Notes: generated by a model from the sequence alone, not told the origin. A stretch of 64,000 bases of DNA from Streptomyces sp. I6 (GCA_003725745.1 RHDP01000001.1:434001-498000), one strand, 5' to 3'. Positions 52,099 to 62,768 are shown, counted from the stretch's first letter. A program made the numbers and translations.

Positions 52099-53178
52099 GT
52101 GAGCGCACTGTTCGAGCCGTACACCCTGCGGTCCGTGACGATCCCGAACCGCGTGTGGATGGCCCCGATGTGCCAGTACAGCGCCGAGGCCACCGGACCG
52201 GACGCCGGCGTCCCCACCGACTGGCACTTCGCCCACTACGCCGCGCGCGCCGCCGGCGGCACCGGCCTGATCCTGGTCGAGGCGACCGCGGTCGTCCCCG
52301 AGGGCCGGATCAGCCCGCACGACCTCGGCATCTGGAACGACACCCAGGCCGACGCCTTCCGCAGGATCACCCGCTTCCTCAAGGACCAGGGCACCGTCCC
52401 CGGCATCCAGATCGCCCACGCGGGCCGCAAGGCCAGCACGGACCGGCCCTGGACGGGCGGCGCGCCGGTGGGCCCCGAGGCCCACGGCTGGCAGCCGGTC
52501 GCACCGAGCGCGGTCCCGTTCGACGAGGGGCACCCGGTGCCCGACGAGCTGACCACCGATCAGATAGCCGCGCTCCCGGGCCGGTTCGCCGAGGCCGCAC
52601 GACGGGCACTGGACGCGGGCTTCGAGGTCGTGGAGGTGCACGGCACGCACGGCTATCTGATCGGCGAGTTCCTCTCCCCGCACAGCAACCACCGCACCGA
52701 CGCCTACGGCGGCTCGTTCGGGAACCGCACCCGGTTCGCGCTGGAGGTCGTCGACGCGGTACGGGCGGTGTGGCCGCAGGAGCTTCCCCTGTTCTTCCGG
52801 ATCTCCGCGACCGACTGGCTCGAGGAGAACGGCTGGACCGCCGACGACACCGTCCGCTTCGCGGCCCTGCTGCGGGAGCACGGCGTGGACCTGCTCGACG
52901 TCTCATCCGGCGGCAACGCGGCGCGGGTGCGCATCCCGGCGGGCCCCGGCTACCAGGTGCCGTTCGCGGCCCGGGTCAGGAACGAGACGGAGCTGCCGGT
53001 GGCCGCGGTCGGGCTCATCACCGACCCGGCGCAGGCCGAGAAGGTCCTCGCGAACGGCGAGGCCGACGCCGTGCTCCTCGGCCGGGAACTGCTGCGCAGC
53101 CCCTCGTGGGCCCGAAGTGCCGCGCGGGAGCTCGGCGGGACGGTCCGGATCCCGGAGCAGTACCACCGCTCGGCCTGA
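52099..53178 (+). CDS. Old yellow enzyme family NADH:flavin oxidoreductase (YqjM-like)
   Basis: A 359-residue FMN barrel. SALFEPYTLRSVTIPNRVWM starts the barrel; APMCQYSAEATGP has the Cys that tunes FMN in YqjM-type enzymes, IQIAHAGRKAS the His-Ala-Gly-Arg-Lys loop, VEVHGTHGYLIGEFLSPHSN the substrate His pair with Asn, and AVGLITDPAQAEKVL the phosphate site. These enzymes reduce activated C=C bonds of enals, enones and nitro compounds. The GTG at 52099 follows GGAG. The -35/-10 and inverted repeat upstream imply induction by electrophiles; no TetR or MarR gene is adjacent for it. Confidence 0.94.
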   Translation: MSALFEPYTLRSVTIPNRVWMAPMCQYSAEATGPDAGVPTDWHFAHYAARAAGGTGLILVEATAVVPEGRISPHDLGIWNDTQADAFRRITRFLKDQGTVPGIQIAHAGRKASTDRPWTGGAPVGPEAHGWQPVAPSAVPFDEGHPVPDELTTDQIAALPGRFAEAARRALDAGFEVVEVHGTHGYLIGEFLSPHSNHRTDAYGGSFGNRTRFALEVVDAVRAVWPQELPLFFRISATDWLEENGWTADDTVRFAALLREHGVDLLDVSSGGNAARVRIPAGPGYQVPFAARVRNETELPVAAVGLITDPAQAEKVLANGEADAVLLGRELLRSPSWARSAARELGGTVRIPEQYHRSA

Positions 53179-53386
53179 GCCCGCGCCCGGCGCGCGGCCG
53201 CGGGCCGGCAGGCTCGCGGCCGGGCGCCGGGCGTCGGCGTCGGCGTCGGCGCAACCGGGCACGGAGCGCGCCGGAGCCGGGCACGGCCGGTCCCACCTGC
53301 GGATACGCCGACTCCGGGGGCCGCTGTCAGTGGGTGGGTGCAGACTGGCCCCTGTCCGCGACAACGGCGTCCTGGAGGTGTCGTCG

Positions 53387-54475
53387 ATGACCGACGTTCT
53401 GCTGGCGGTAGGCACGCGCAAGGGGCTCTTCCTGGGGCGCCGGAGAGACGGACGGTGGGAGCTGGACGGCCCCCACTTCAACGCCCAGGCCGTGTACTCC
53501 GTCGGGATCGACACACGCCGCGGCGCCGTGCCGCGACTGCTGGCCGGCGGGGACAGCGCGCACTGGGGCCCCTCGGTGTTCCACTCCGACGACCTCGGAG
53601 CGACCTGGGCGGAACCGGCCGTGCCCGCGGTGAAGTTCCCCAAGGACACCGGGGTCTCCCTGGAGCGGGTCTGGCAGCTCCATCCGGCCGGCCCCGCGGC
53701 TCCCGGCGTGGTCTACGCGGGGACGGAGCCCGCGGCGCTGTTCCGCTCGGAGGACGCCGGGGAGACGTTCGAACTCGTCCGGCCGCTGTGGGAGCACCCC
53801 ACCCGCCCGAAGTGGATGCCGGGCGGCGGCGGGGAGGCCGTGCACACCGTGGTCACCGACCACCGGGACCCCCACCGGGTGACCGTGGCGGTCTCCGCGG
53901 CCGGGGTCTTCCGCAGCCTGGACGGAGGAGCCGCCTGGAGCCCGTCGAACGACGGGGTCTCGGCCGTCTTCCTGCCCGACCCGAACCCGGAGTTCGGCCA
54001 GTGCGTACACAAGATCGCCCAGGACGCCGGCGATCCCGACCGGCTCTACCTCCAGAACCACTGGGGGGTGTACCGGAGCGACGACGGGGGCGCCACCTGG
54101 ACGGACATCGGCGCGGGCCTGCCGTCCGATTTCGGCTTCGCCGTCGTCGCCCACCCGCACCGCCCAGGCGTCGCCTATGTCTTCCCGATCAACGCCGACG
54201 CCGACCGGGTGCCCGCCGGGCGGCGCTGCCGGGTGTACCGGACGGCCGACGCGGGGGCGACATGGGAGCCGCTGTCGCGAGGGCTGCCCGACGGGGACCA
54301 CTACGGCACCGTGCTGCGGGACGCGATGTGCACCGACGGCGCCGACCCCGCCGGGATCTACTTCGGCAACCGGAACGGCGAGCTCTACGCGAGCGCGGAC
54401 GACGGCGACAGCTGGCAGCGGCTGGCCTCCCACCTGCCGGACGTGCTCTGTGTCCGAGCCGCGGCGGTCGGGTGA
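53387..54475 (+). CDS. BNR/Asp-box repeat (sialidase-fold) protein
   Basis: A 362-residue beta-propeller with six Asp-box turns: [40 protein letters not shown] and SADDGDSW. No sialidase catalytic set (RIP, Glu, Arg triad) is evident and no signal peptide is present, so it is not a secreted glycosidase but a cytosolic propeller of unknown role. GGAGGTG six bases before the ATG fixes the start. It precedes ung by 34 bases and may be co-transcribed with it. Confidence 0.87.
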   Translation: MTDVLLAVGTRKGLFLGRRRDGRWELDGPHFNAQAVYSVGIDTRRGAVPRLLAGGDSAHWGPSVFHSDDLGATWAEPAVPAVKFPKDTGVSLERVWQLHPAGPAAPGVVYAGTEPAALFRSEDAGETFELVRPLWEHPTRPKWMPGGGGEAVHTVVTDHRDPHRVTVAVSAAGVFRSLDGGAAWSPSNDGVSAVFLPDPNPEFGQCVHKIAQDAGDPDRLYLQNHWGVYRSDDGGATWTDIGAGLPSDFGFAVVAHPHRPGVAYVFPINADADRVPAGRRCRVYRTADAGATWEPLSRGLPDGDHYGTVLRDAMCTDGADPAGIYFGNRNGELYASADDGDSWQRLASHLPDVLCVRAAAVG

Positions 54476-54509
54476 GGAGGCGCCCCGCGCGGCCAGTAGA
54501 GTGGCGCCC

Positions 54510-55187
54510 GTGGCAGCACGACCATTGAAGGACATCGTCGATTCGGGGTGGGCCGACGCCCTGGAACCCGTGGCCGAACGCATCGCCGCGATGGGCGACT
54601 TCCTCCGCGCGGAGGTCGCCGCGGGGCGGACGTACCTGCCGGCGGGCGCGCACGTGCTGCGCGCCTTCCAGCAGCCGTTCGAGGAGGTGCGCGTTCTGAT
54701 CGTCGGTCAGGACCCCTATCCGACGCCGGGGCACGCCGTGGGGCTGAGCTTCTCGGTGGCGGCCGACGTGCGGCCGCTGCCGGGCAGCCTGGAGAACATC
54801 TTCCGGGAGATGCACACGGACCTCGGGCTGCCCCGGCCCTCGAACGGCGATCTGACGCCATGGACCCGGCAGGGAGTGCTGCTGCTCAACAGGGCACTGA
54901 CGACCGCGCCCCGCAAACCCGCCGCCCACCGCGGCAAGGGGTGGGAGGAGGTCACCGAGCAGGCCATCCGCGCCCTCGTCGCCCGCGGCACACCGCTCGT
55001 GTCGGTCCTGTGGGGGCGCGACGCGCGCAATCTGCGGCCGCTCCTCGGCGGCCTGCCGGCGATCGAGTCGGCGCACCCCTCCCCCATGTCGGCCGACCGG
55101 GGCTTCTTCGGCTCCCGGCCGTTCAGCAGGGCGAACGAACTGCTCGTCCGCCAGGGTGCGCAACCGGTGGACTGGCGCCTCCCATGA
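54510..55187 (+). CDS. ung: Uracil-DNA glycosylase, family 1
   Basis: A 225-residue [23 protein letters not shown] contains the water-activating Asp68; [10 protein letters not shown] is the uracil Asn site; [17 protein letters not shown] is the DNA-intercalation loop with its catalytic His. It removes uracil from DNA to start base-excision repair. GTG at 54510 (GAGTGG upstream) is preferred to GTG 54501. The stop overlaps the next start by ATGA, coupling the two genes. Confidence 0.95.
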   Translation: MAARPLKDIVDSGWADALEPVAERIAAMGDFLRAEVAAGRTYLPAGAHVLRAFQQPFEEVRVLIVGQDPYPTPGHAVGLSFSVAADVRPLPGSLENIFREMHTDLGLPRPSNGDLTPWTRQGVLLLNRALTTAPRKPAAHRGKGWEEVTEQAIRALVARGTPLVSVLWGRDARNLRPLLGGLPAIESAHPSPMSADRGFFGSRPFSRANELLVRQGAQPVDWRLP

Positions 55188-56194
55188 CCGGCGGCGGCGC
55201 GGGCGGCTGGGTCCTGGGGTCGACTCCGGGGGCTCCGGTCTGCGTGTGGCCCTCGCCCCCGCCGCCGACCCGTCGTCCTCGCTGAGCGCGGCGTCCGGGG
55301 AACCGGTCCGCACGGGCGGCTCCGGGATCGAAGCGGCCCATCTGCTGGAGCAGTTGCTCCCGACGGCGCGGGAACTGCTGCGGCGGGCCGGGGTGGCGGT
55401 GCCCGTCGCCGCCGCGGTCGGGGCCGCGGGGATGGCGACCCTCGGGGACGATGTGCGGGCCGTGCTGCCCGGCGCACTGTCGCATGCGCTGGGCGTGGGA
55501 CAGGTGGCGCTCGCCGCGGACGCGGTCACCGCGTACGCGGGCGCGCTCGGCCAGCGGCCCGGCGTGGTCGTCGCCGCCGGCACGGGGATGATCGCGACCG
55601 GTACGGACCTGGTGAGCTGGCGCCGTGCCGACGGCTGGGGCCATCTCCTCGGGGACTGCGGATCGGGCGCCTGGATCGGGCGGGCGGGGCTGGAGGCGGC
55701 GCTTCGGGCCCACGACGGGCGCGCGGGGGGCTCCCGGCGCTGCTGGAGCGGCTGGAGGACGCCTTCGGCCCGGCCTCGTCGCTCCCCGGGCTGCTCTACC
55801 CGCGAACCGACCGGCCCGCCGTGCTGGCCTCGTTCGCCCCGAGGTCGCCCGCTGCGCCGACGACCCGGTCGCCGCGCGTATCCTCTCCGAGGCGGCGGAG
55901 CACATCGCGGCGGCGGCCGCCGCCGTCTGTCCGCCCGCTTGGGCCGGTGACTGCCACGTCGCCCTCACCGGAGGGCTGTTCAGGATGGGCGATCCGCTCC
56001 TCGCACCACTGCGGGACGCCCTCGCCCGGGAACTCCCGCACGCCAGGCCGGTGTCGGCGGCGGGAGATCCGCTCGCCGGTTCACTGACCGTCGCGGCCGC
56101 GCTCGCCGGCGGGACGCTGAGGCTGCCGCGGGATCCGCGACTGCTCGTACTGACAACCACCCTTACCAGCCAGACCGGTACAGGCAACCGTTAA
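55184..56194 (+). CDS. N-acetylglucosamine kinase-like, BadF/BcrA ATPase family (three frameshifts)
   Basis: About 337 residues when corrected. [15 protein letters not shown] is the phosphate-1 loop, [11 protein letters not shown] phosphate-2, [13 protein letters not shown] the conserved Asp region, and [15 protein letters not shown] the adenosine motif, all of the ASKHA fold. Frame breaks occur at GGGG 55216-55219, GGGGGG 55725-55730 and CCCC 55837-55840, each a one-base loss. It is coupled to ung by ATGA. Role in amino-sugar salvage is likely but not certain. Confidence 0.83.
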
Positions 56195-56281
56195 CGAACT
56201 CATCGGGTAAACACGGACAGACGGCACTCGACCACCCCTCCCTGAGCAGGCACGACGACGAAACCAGTAGCATGCGGCGAC

Positions 56282-57201
56282 ATGAGTTCCCCCACTGGGC
56301 CCGCATCCGGCCTGCCCGTACGAATGCCGCGACCCCGCCAGCCCGGGCGGCACCGCCGCCCGGAGCCCGTGGTGGCACCCGAGGGCGCGCCGACCCTCGT
56401 CCTCGCCGTGCCCGGCACCCCGTCGTCCGCGATACGCGGGCTCGCGGAGGAAGTCGTCAGCATCGCCCGTTCCGAGCTGCCCGGCCTCGAGGCCGCCATC
56501 GGCTACGTCGACGGCGACGACGCCGAGTACCCCACGCTGGGGAGCGTGCTGACCGGTTCCGCCGCGCTGCGCGAGGAGCGCCACGAGCTGGCGAAGGCGG
56601 CCGGCCGCGAGGTCGCCGAGCCCGAGGGCCCGGCCTCCGTCGTGGTGCCGCTGCTCGCGGGCCCGGACGGCGCCCTGATCCGCCGGATCCGCCAGGCCGT
56701 CCTGGACAGCCGGGCGACGGCGGAGCTGACCGACGCCCTCGGCCCCCACCCGCTCCTCGCGGAGGCCCTTCATGTGAGGCTGTCCGAGGCGGGGCTGGCC
56801 CGCGCGGACCGGGCCCGGCTGTTCACGGTCGCCACCGCGGCGGACGGCATCGTCCTGGCCACGGTCGGCGGCGAGGAGGCGGTCCAGGCCGCCGGGATCA
56901 CCGGGATGCTGCTGGCGGCCCGGCTCGCCGTCCCGGTCATGGCGGCCGCGCTGGACCAGGACGGCGCCATCGCGGCGACGGCGGAGGAACTGCGCGCCTC
57001 CGGCTCCTCCCAGCTCGCCCTGGCCCCTACCTGGTCGGTCCGGAGCTGCCCGAGGGCCTGCTCGCGGCCGCTGCCGCCGAGGCGGGCTGCCCCGCCGCCG
57101 AACCGCTGGGCGCCTACCCCACGATCGGCAAGCTGGTGCTGTCGCAGTACACGACCACGCTGGGCATCTCACCCCAGCCGCAGGGCGCCCAGTCGCGCTG
57201 A
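56282..57201 (+). CDS. CbiX/SirB-like chelatase-fold protein (frameshifted)
   Basis: About 306 residues when corrected. TLVLAVPGTPSSAIRGLAEE and VVVPLLAGPDGALIRRIRQA match the two halves of a CbiX/SirB sirohydrochlorin-chelatase fold, but the catalytic His positions (HGSR, GxH) are replaced by PGTP and GPDG, so metal insertion is doubtful. The start ATG 56282 has no strong ribosome site. The break at CCCC 57024-57027 is a one-base loss, after which PYLVGPELPEGLLAAAAAEA follows. A ligand-binding role is more likely than catalysis. Confidence 0.78.
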
Positions 57202-57760
57202 CGGACACCGCTCCGTACGGGGCGGCGGGGCCCGGCGCCGGAACCCGGGAAGGGGAGCCCGGCGCGGGCGCCTCGCGGATGCGGAGCACGGCACGGGACG
57301 ACCCGGCGCGGGCAGACCGCCGCGGGACGACCGGCGCGGGGAGACCGGTGGGGGACGGGCGGCGTGGGGAGACCGGCCCGCACGAAGCCTCGTCCGCTCC
57401 TTCCACCGTCGGGGCGTACGGCGCGGGACCGGCCCGGGATGGTGACGGCCGGGCGCACGGCGGCGGCCTCGGTGCCGCGCGCCGCGGACCCGTCAGCGCC
57501 CCGGCGGCCGGGGCGCTGACGGTTCGCCGCCGGATCCGGCCCGGCCGCGACGGCCCCGGGCCGCGGGCCCGGGTGGGAACGGCCCGATGGACGCGGGTAC
57601 CCCGTTCCCGCGCCCCCGGGGCCTCGCTGCCGCCGCGCCGTCCGCCGCGCCCCTGTGCCGCTCGCGTCTCGCGTCCGCTGCCCGGTGGACGGCGGTACGG
57701 CGGTACGGCCCGGGCGGGAGCGCCGGTGCCGTCCCCGGCTTGCGGCTCCCGGCTGACCGG
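57202..57760. other. Convergent intergenic region with terminator
   Basis: No gene is seen in about 560 bases. It holds GGGGAGACCGG repeats (about 57330-57380) and the perfect hairpin at 57492-57520. The uninterrupted minus-strand frame of the nitric oxide synthase runs on into this hairpin as Arg/Pro/Gly noise, which argues that its real stop is at 57761. Confidence 0.55.
57492..57520. terminator. Perfect 13-bp terminator hairpin
   Basis: GTCAGCGCCCCGG pairs perfectly with CCGGGGCGCTGAC around CGG. It lies between the ends of the convergent chelatase-like and nitric oxide synthase genes and may serve both. Confidence 0.85.
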
Positions 57761-59069
57761 CTAGACCGGGCCGGGTACGGGAGCCGCCCCGGCACCGCCT
57801 CCTCCCCGCGGGCCCGGGCGAGCGCCTCCGGGTGGTGCACGAACTGAGGGCGTGCCTGCACGGTGTCGTAGGTGCGGTGGAAGACGGGGGTCGCGGCTCC
57901 GGAGATCGGCGGCACGATCCAGGACCAGTCGGCCCCCACCCGGCGCCCCCGCCCCGCTTCCTGCTCCAGGTGGGCGAGGAAGCGGCGCGACTCCGTGTGG
58001 TGGTCGGTGACGGTCACACCGGCGCTGTCGAAGGAGTGCAGCACGGCCCGGTTGAGTTCGACCAGCGCCCGGTCCTTCCAGAGGGTCCGGTCGGTGGAGG
58101 TGTCGAGGCCCAGCCGCGCGGCGACGACCGGGAGCAGGTCGTACCGGTCGGTGTCGGCGAGGTTGCGGGCGCCGATCTCGGTGCCCATGTACCAGCCGTT
58201 GAAGGGAGCCGCCGGATAGCAGATGCCGCCGATCTCCAGGCACATGTTGGAGATGGCGGGCACCGCGTGCCAGCGCAGCCCGAGGGCCGCGAACCAGTCG
58301 TCCTCCGGGTGGCGCAGGAACACCTCGTGCACGGCGTCGTCCGGCAGTTCGAACCAGCGGGGCTTGTCGTCGCTGCCCTGCAGCACCAGCGGCAGTACGT
58401 CGAACGGCGTACCGGGACCGCCCGGCCAGCCGAGGCCCGTCGCGTACGCGGTGAGCCCGGCGTTGCGCGGGTCGCCGGTGCACCGGCCGCCGTCGCCGGC
58501 ATAGCCCGCGTACCGGACCAGCTGCTCGTTCCAGATGCGCGGGCCGGGGCGGCCGGGGCGTCGGGGGCGAAGACCGTGATGACGGGCCGGATCCGGCCGC
58601 CGTTGGTCGCCTCGCGGAGATGGGCGGCGGCCTCCGTGGCGACGGTCTCGGCGTCGCGCACGTCGCGGCGGTCCCTCACCCGCAGGGAGCGCCAGTAGAG
58701 GCGGCCGATGCAGCGGTTGCTGTTGCGCCAGGCGACGCGGGCCCCATGGGCGAGTTCCTCCGCGGTGTGGCGGTACGTTCCGGTGGCGTCTATCTCGGCG
58801 TGCACGGCGGCTATCCGGGCCGTCGGGTCGCCCGCCCCGCGCTCCTCCCGGTGGTACAGCCGCAGGAACTCCTCGGCTTCCTGCCGTAGTTGCCCCAGGT
58901 CGGCCGCCGGCGCGGGCCGCACCCGGACCGTTCCGCCGGGCCCGGAACGGCTGACCGGGCACTGCCCCGGCGGAGCCACGGGCTCCGTTCGGATGAGCTG
59001 TGCCCCGGCCGGCTGGGGATCCGGCGGGCGGAACTCGCGTACGGCGGCTCTACGAAGGAACTTCCGCAT
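57761..59069 (-). CDS. nos: Bacterial nitric oxide synthase oxygenase (frameshifted)
   Basis: About 437 residues when corrected. VAWRNSNRCIGRLYW holds the haem-thiolate Cys120; after the break come WNEQLVRYAGY, the arginine-site region VPAISNMCLEIGGICYPAAP, FNGWYMGTEIGARNL, and DWSWIVPPISGAATPVFHRT (tetrahydrobiopterin side). It makes NO from arginine with an external reductase. The main break is at GGGG 58555-58558. A second one-base loss at CCCC 57787-57790 would bring in the TAG at 57761; the uncorrected frame runs to 57493. The N-terminal 50 residues are a linker. ATG 59069. Confidence 0.87.
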
Positions 59070-59252
59070 GGTGCGCACCCCGGTGTGTGAAGGCGTTGTG
59101 GATGCCGCCCGATCTACCCCGAACCGGTCCTGATCCACCCTGTGAATGCCAGATGCACGTGCCCGGCCGGGAGCCGCCGCCCGGCGCACGTGGACCCGCC
59201 GTGTACCGGCGTGCGTCCAGACGCGCGCCGGTGCCAGCGCGGGCGGGCCGGC

Positions 59253-61003
59253 TCACAGCCGTGCTCGGTGCGCCGGGCCGCCGGTCGCGGGCCCGGGGTC
59301 GGGGTCGGGCCCGGGTCCAGGGTCAGGGCCAGGGCCAGGAGCCGCGGTCCGCGGTCCGCGGTCCGCGCGAGCGCCTCGTACGGTGCGGGGCCGGTGGCCG
59401 GTGACCCGGCACCCCCGTGCAGCCGGCGGCCGGCGGCCGGTCGCACCGGACCGCCGGGGCACCGCGCACGGATGAGCGCCCCGGGCGCGTTCAGACGGCG
59501 GTGAGCGGCGCGCGGGGGAGCTGCGCAGCGGCGTGGCGAGTCCGGAGAGGGCCCGTTCCAGACCGTCGAGGTGCGAGAGCGCGGCCTCGGCGCCCGGGTG
59601 CCGCGGGGCCGCGCCCGGCCCGGCGGGAGCGGGCGCACGGCCGGGCCCGGACTCCGGCTCCAGCGCGTGCACGGCGGCCTCGACCCGCCAGCAGGCCGCG
59701 GCCAGCCGGGCGTCGTGGGAGGCGTACGGGTCCGCCGCGACGGCTGCCAGGCCGCGTACCTCCCGGGCGCAGTCGTCAAGCAGGGCGAGGACCTGCCGGG
59801 CCCGGGCCTTTCGTGCGCGCAGCGGGCTGAGCGGGTGGACCAGGGGCGCCAGGGACATCCGGACCCGGCCGAGCAACTGCTCCAGTTCGGCGGCCCGCGG
59901 CGCCGGGTCGGCGGTCTCGTCTCCCGCCAGCCTGCGCATCGCGGTCGTGGTGCACTCGTGGACGCAGCGCACCGCCAGCCGGATCCAGGCGTCGGTCACC
60001 GAGTGGGTCGTGACGGGCAGCACGAACGCCACCGCCAGCGCCGCGCCCAGGGCGCCGACCGCCGTCTCGGCGAGGCGCAGCGCGAGCAGCGCGGGCCCCA
60101 GCGCCCCGAGCAGCCCGTACAGCAGCGAGACCAGCAGCGTCACCGCGAACATCATCCAGCTGTACGAGACCGGGGCGCTGTAGAAGATCCCGAAGACGCA
60201 CGCCAGGGCCAGGACGGTCGTCGGAGCAGCGCGCCCTGGAGGGGTACGGCGACGACCAGGCCGGCCGCGATGCCGAGGACGGTGCCGAGAAGCCTGCGAA
60301 AGCCCCTGACCAGGGTCTCTCCGCGTGCGCTGGTGTTGACGAAGATCCACCAGGCGGCACCCACGGCCCAGTACCAGCGCTCGTCGGAGAGCAGCTGGCC
60401 GGCGGCGAGGGCGAATGTCCCGGCGACGGTCACCTGGACGGCCTGCCGGGTGGTCGTCCGGGCCAGCCCCGTCCCTCCCGGCAGCACGGGCGCGGCGGGC
60501 GGCGGCAGGCGGCGTTCGAAGCACCAGGCGCCGAAGCGGACGGCGGAGGCTGCCAGGACGCCCAGGACGACGGAGGAGCAGAGTTCCGGGAGCTGTGCGG
60601 GCACCGCACGCAGGAACTGCGTCACGAAGAAGGTCATGAACGCGAAGACCCCGAGGGCGTGCCCGCGCGGGCCCCGGCGCCGCGCGTACACCGCGGCGCC
60701 GGCGACGGCCACGAAGGCCGCGTCGCGCGCCCCCGGGGCGGCGTGCAGGCCGGTCGCGAGGGCCAGCACCGGAAGGCCCACCACGGGCAGCAGGGCGGTG
60801 GTGACGGCCTGGTCCCGGATCCTCGGGTCGGTGACGGTGAAGAGGGCCAGAAGCGCTGCGAGCCCGCCCGTCATGACCGCGGTGAGCGGGTGGCCCGTGA
60901 GCGCGCATCCGGCCACGGCCACCCCGATGCCGAGGACGGCCCGCGCGGCGCTGCGCAGTCGCAGCAGCCCCGGGTCCGGAGCCGCGAACACCCTCTTCAG
61001 CAC
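59253..61003 (-). CDS. FUSC family aromatic acid/efflux protein (frameshifted)
   Basis: About 583 residues. Two clusters of six spans are seen, each followed by a cytosolic part: VLGIGVAVAGCALTGHPLTA, GGLAALLALFTVTDPRIRDQ and FMTFFVTQFLR in the first; VQVTVAGTFALAAGQLLSDE (FUSC signature), YWAVGAAWWIFVNTSARGET, RLLGTVLGIAAGLVVAVPLQ in the second. The frame breaks at 60222-60236 by one lost base, then CVFGIFYSAPVSYSWMMFAV. The C-terminal 60 residues are GPGPDP-type noise, so the real stop may be near 59490. Probably an efflux pump. GTG 61003 is the best start. Confidence 0.83.
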
Positions 61004-61225
61004 TGCTTCCCGCCCCTTTCGACGTGCACCGACGTGCCGGTCGACGTGCATCGACGCGCCGGCATGAAAATGGCGCCGCGGAGTCCGCAGCGCCATCGAC
61101 GGGTCCATGAGAGCACCTCATGCCCCACTGGCTCAAATCGGCGTCGATCTGGTGGGCCATTGGCTCATTCGCGAAGCACCGGACTCCAGGCCCGGCGGGC
61201 CAACGGTCCAGCCGGGGGAACCGGG

Positions 61226-61780
61226 TCAGCCACCGGGTCCGCCCGCCGGCGGCGGCGCGCCGTCCTCGTATCCCGCCGCTCCACCGCCCTTGGCGCCCTC
61301 TCCGGTGGCGCGCCGGCCCATGAGCGTCGGCAGCAGCCACCACAGCCCGGTGCAGACGAGCAGCGTCAGCGCGGCGGCGGCGGTCCCCGCCGGCGTTCCG
61401 TACACGACGTCGACGACGAGCAGCACGGCGGAGGTCAGGGCCAGCGAGAGCACCGTGAGGCCGATGCCGGCGAGCCGCGACGAGACCGATACGATCTCCC
61501 GCTTCGCGCCCCGGCGGAACAGCGCGCGGTGGACCGCGGCCGGCGCGGTGAAGAGGGCCGCGGCGATCACGGCGAGTATCAGCGTGGTCACGTAGGTTCC
61601 GCGCTGGAACGGGTCGAGCGCCGGGAAGCGGGCCTGGAACGCGAGTGTCAGCAGGAAGGCGAAGAGGATCTGCACCCCGGTCTGGACGACCCGCAGCTCC
61701 TGGAGCAGTTCGACGAAGTTGCGGTCCGCGCGCTCGAGCTCCGTCTCGCGCCGCGCGCTTCCGGGGATGTCGTCGGGCAT
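61226..61780 (-). CDS. DUF6328 family membrane protein
   Basis: A 184-residue protein. A charged N-terminal helix with FVELLQELRVVQTGVQILFA (family signature), then four spans: LFAFLLTLAFQARFP, TTLILAVIAAALFTAPAAV, LTVLSLALTSAVLLVVDVVY and ALTLLVCTGLWWLLPTLMG. The tail is Gly-rich. Function is unknown; these small membrane proteins are found alone in many Streptomyces. ATG 61778-61780. Confidence 0.87.
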   Translation of the reverse strand: MPDDIPGSARRETELERADRNFVELLQELRVVQTGVQILFAFLLTLAFQARFPALDPFQRGTYVTTLILAVIAAALFTAPAAVHRALFRRGAKREIVSVSSRLAGIGLTVLSLALTSAVLLVVDVVYGTPAGTAAAALTLLVCTGLWWLLPTLMGRRATGEGAKGGGAAGYEDGAPPPAGGPGG

Positions 61781-61995
61781 GCTCTACGGGTACCGCGGCA
61801 ACGCGGAGACTAACCCGCCGCCGGACGCGCACCGGTCCCGTCCCGGCCGCGACGCCCGGTCGCGGAGGGCCGAGGGCGGCGATCCGCGCCCCGGCCGCCA
61901 CGCGGAGGACCACCGGCACGGGTGCACCACGGACCAGAGGCCGAGCCGAGGGGCGTCGCCGGCGTCCCGAGCGGCCCGGAAGGAGACAGTGACCG

Positions 61996-62364
61996 ATGAC
62001 GACGGAGCATCCCGCCGACCGCGGCGGGCCCACCCCGGGCACCTTCGAACGACTGGCGGAGAAGGCCTCGAACTTCACCAGTTCACCGGTCTTCTTCGGT
62101 TTCTGCCTGCTCCTGGTGCTCACCGTCGTCGCGGTGCACTTCGCGGACGTCTCCCTGAAGTGGAAGATCTTCGCCGGCGAGTGCATGACCGCCGTCACCC
62201 TGATGCTCCTGGCGCTGCTGAAGAACTCGGAACTCCGCGGCGAGCGCGCGCTCCAGCGGAAACTGGACGCCATCGCCGCCGCGATCCTCGAAGCCCACCG
62301 GGAGCAGGGCGGCAAGGCGCACGAGGACCTCAAGGCCGTCATCCGGCTGGAGGAGGAGACCTGA
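61996..62364 (+). CDS. Low-affinity iron permease family protein
   Basis: A 122-residue protein with two spans (PVFFGFCLLLVLTVVAVHFA and GECMTAVTLMLLALLKNSEL) and a C-terminal amphipathic helix (RALQRKLDAIAAAILEAHRE). The length, the two-span layout and the RxxxAxQxKLD helix match the bacterial low-affinity iron permease family, but transport by this protein is not proven. The usual substrate motif is weak. GGAAGGAG lies eleven bases before the ATG. Divergent from DUF6328. Confidence 0.78.
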   Translation: MTTEHPADRGGPTPGTFERLAEKASNFTSSPVFFGFCLLLVLTVVAVHFADVSLKWKIFAGECMTAVTLMLLALLKNSELRGERALQRKLDAIAAAILEAHREQGGKAHEDLKAVIRLEEET

Positions 62365-62768
62365 GGGACCACGCCGGAACCGCCCGGTGAGCCCTCGACT
62401 CGAGCCCTCGAGCCCTTCAGGGGGAGCGGATCGGCCCGCGCCGGGTGCCCGGGGCGCCCGGGCCCGCCGTGCGCCGCACCGTCGGCGGTCCCGGGCTCCC
62501 TGGCCGCCGTGCACCCGCGGCCGGGGCGGCTGGCGTCAGGCTTCCGGCGGGCGGCACCACCTCGGGGCGGTCCCGGGCGGTGGTGCCGTCTGCCGCCTCA
62601 CGGCGTTCCGCCGGCCGGAGGGCGACGGCCCGGGGCGGAAGGCGGTCGTGCGGCGGGGCAGTGGACTCGCCGGAGGCGGTTGCCCGGCGGGATCCCTGCC
62701 CGCCCGTCGACTGGGCCATTGGTACAGTCGACGGGAAGAAACGGCGGGCTGCAGGGAGGCCGACGGCC
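62365..62768 (+). promoter_or_regulatory. Intergenic region with promoter-like element before the Lrp gene
   Basis: No gene in about 400 bases. Just before the Lrp gene, GCCATTGGTACAGTCGACGG contains TACAGT as a possible -10 about 40 bases from the ATG; no good -35 is seen. GGGAGG ten bases before the ATG is the ribosome site. Confidence 0.4.

Noticed and set aside
54500..61000. Possible biosynthetic cluster around nitric oxide synthase and the FUSC exporter
   Set aside because: No peptide synthetase, P450, ligase or other biosynthetic enzyme lies within the window; the neighbours are housekeeping or unrelated.
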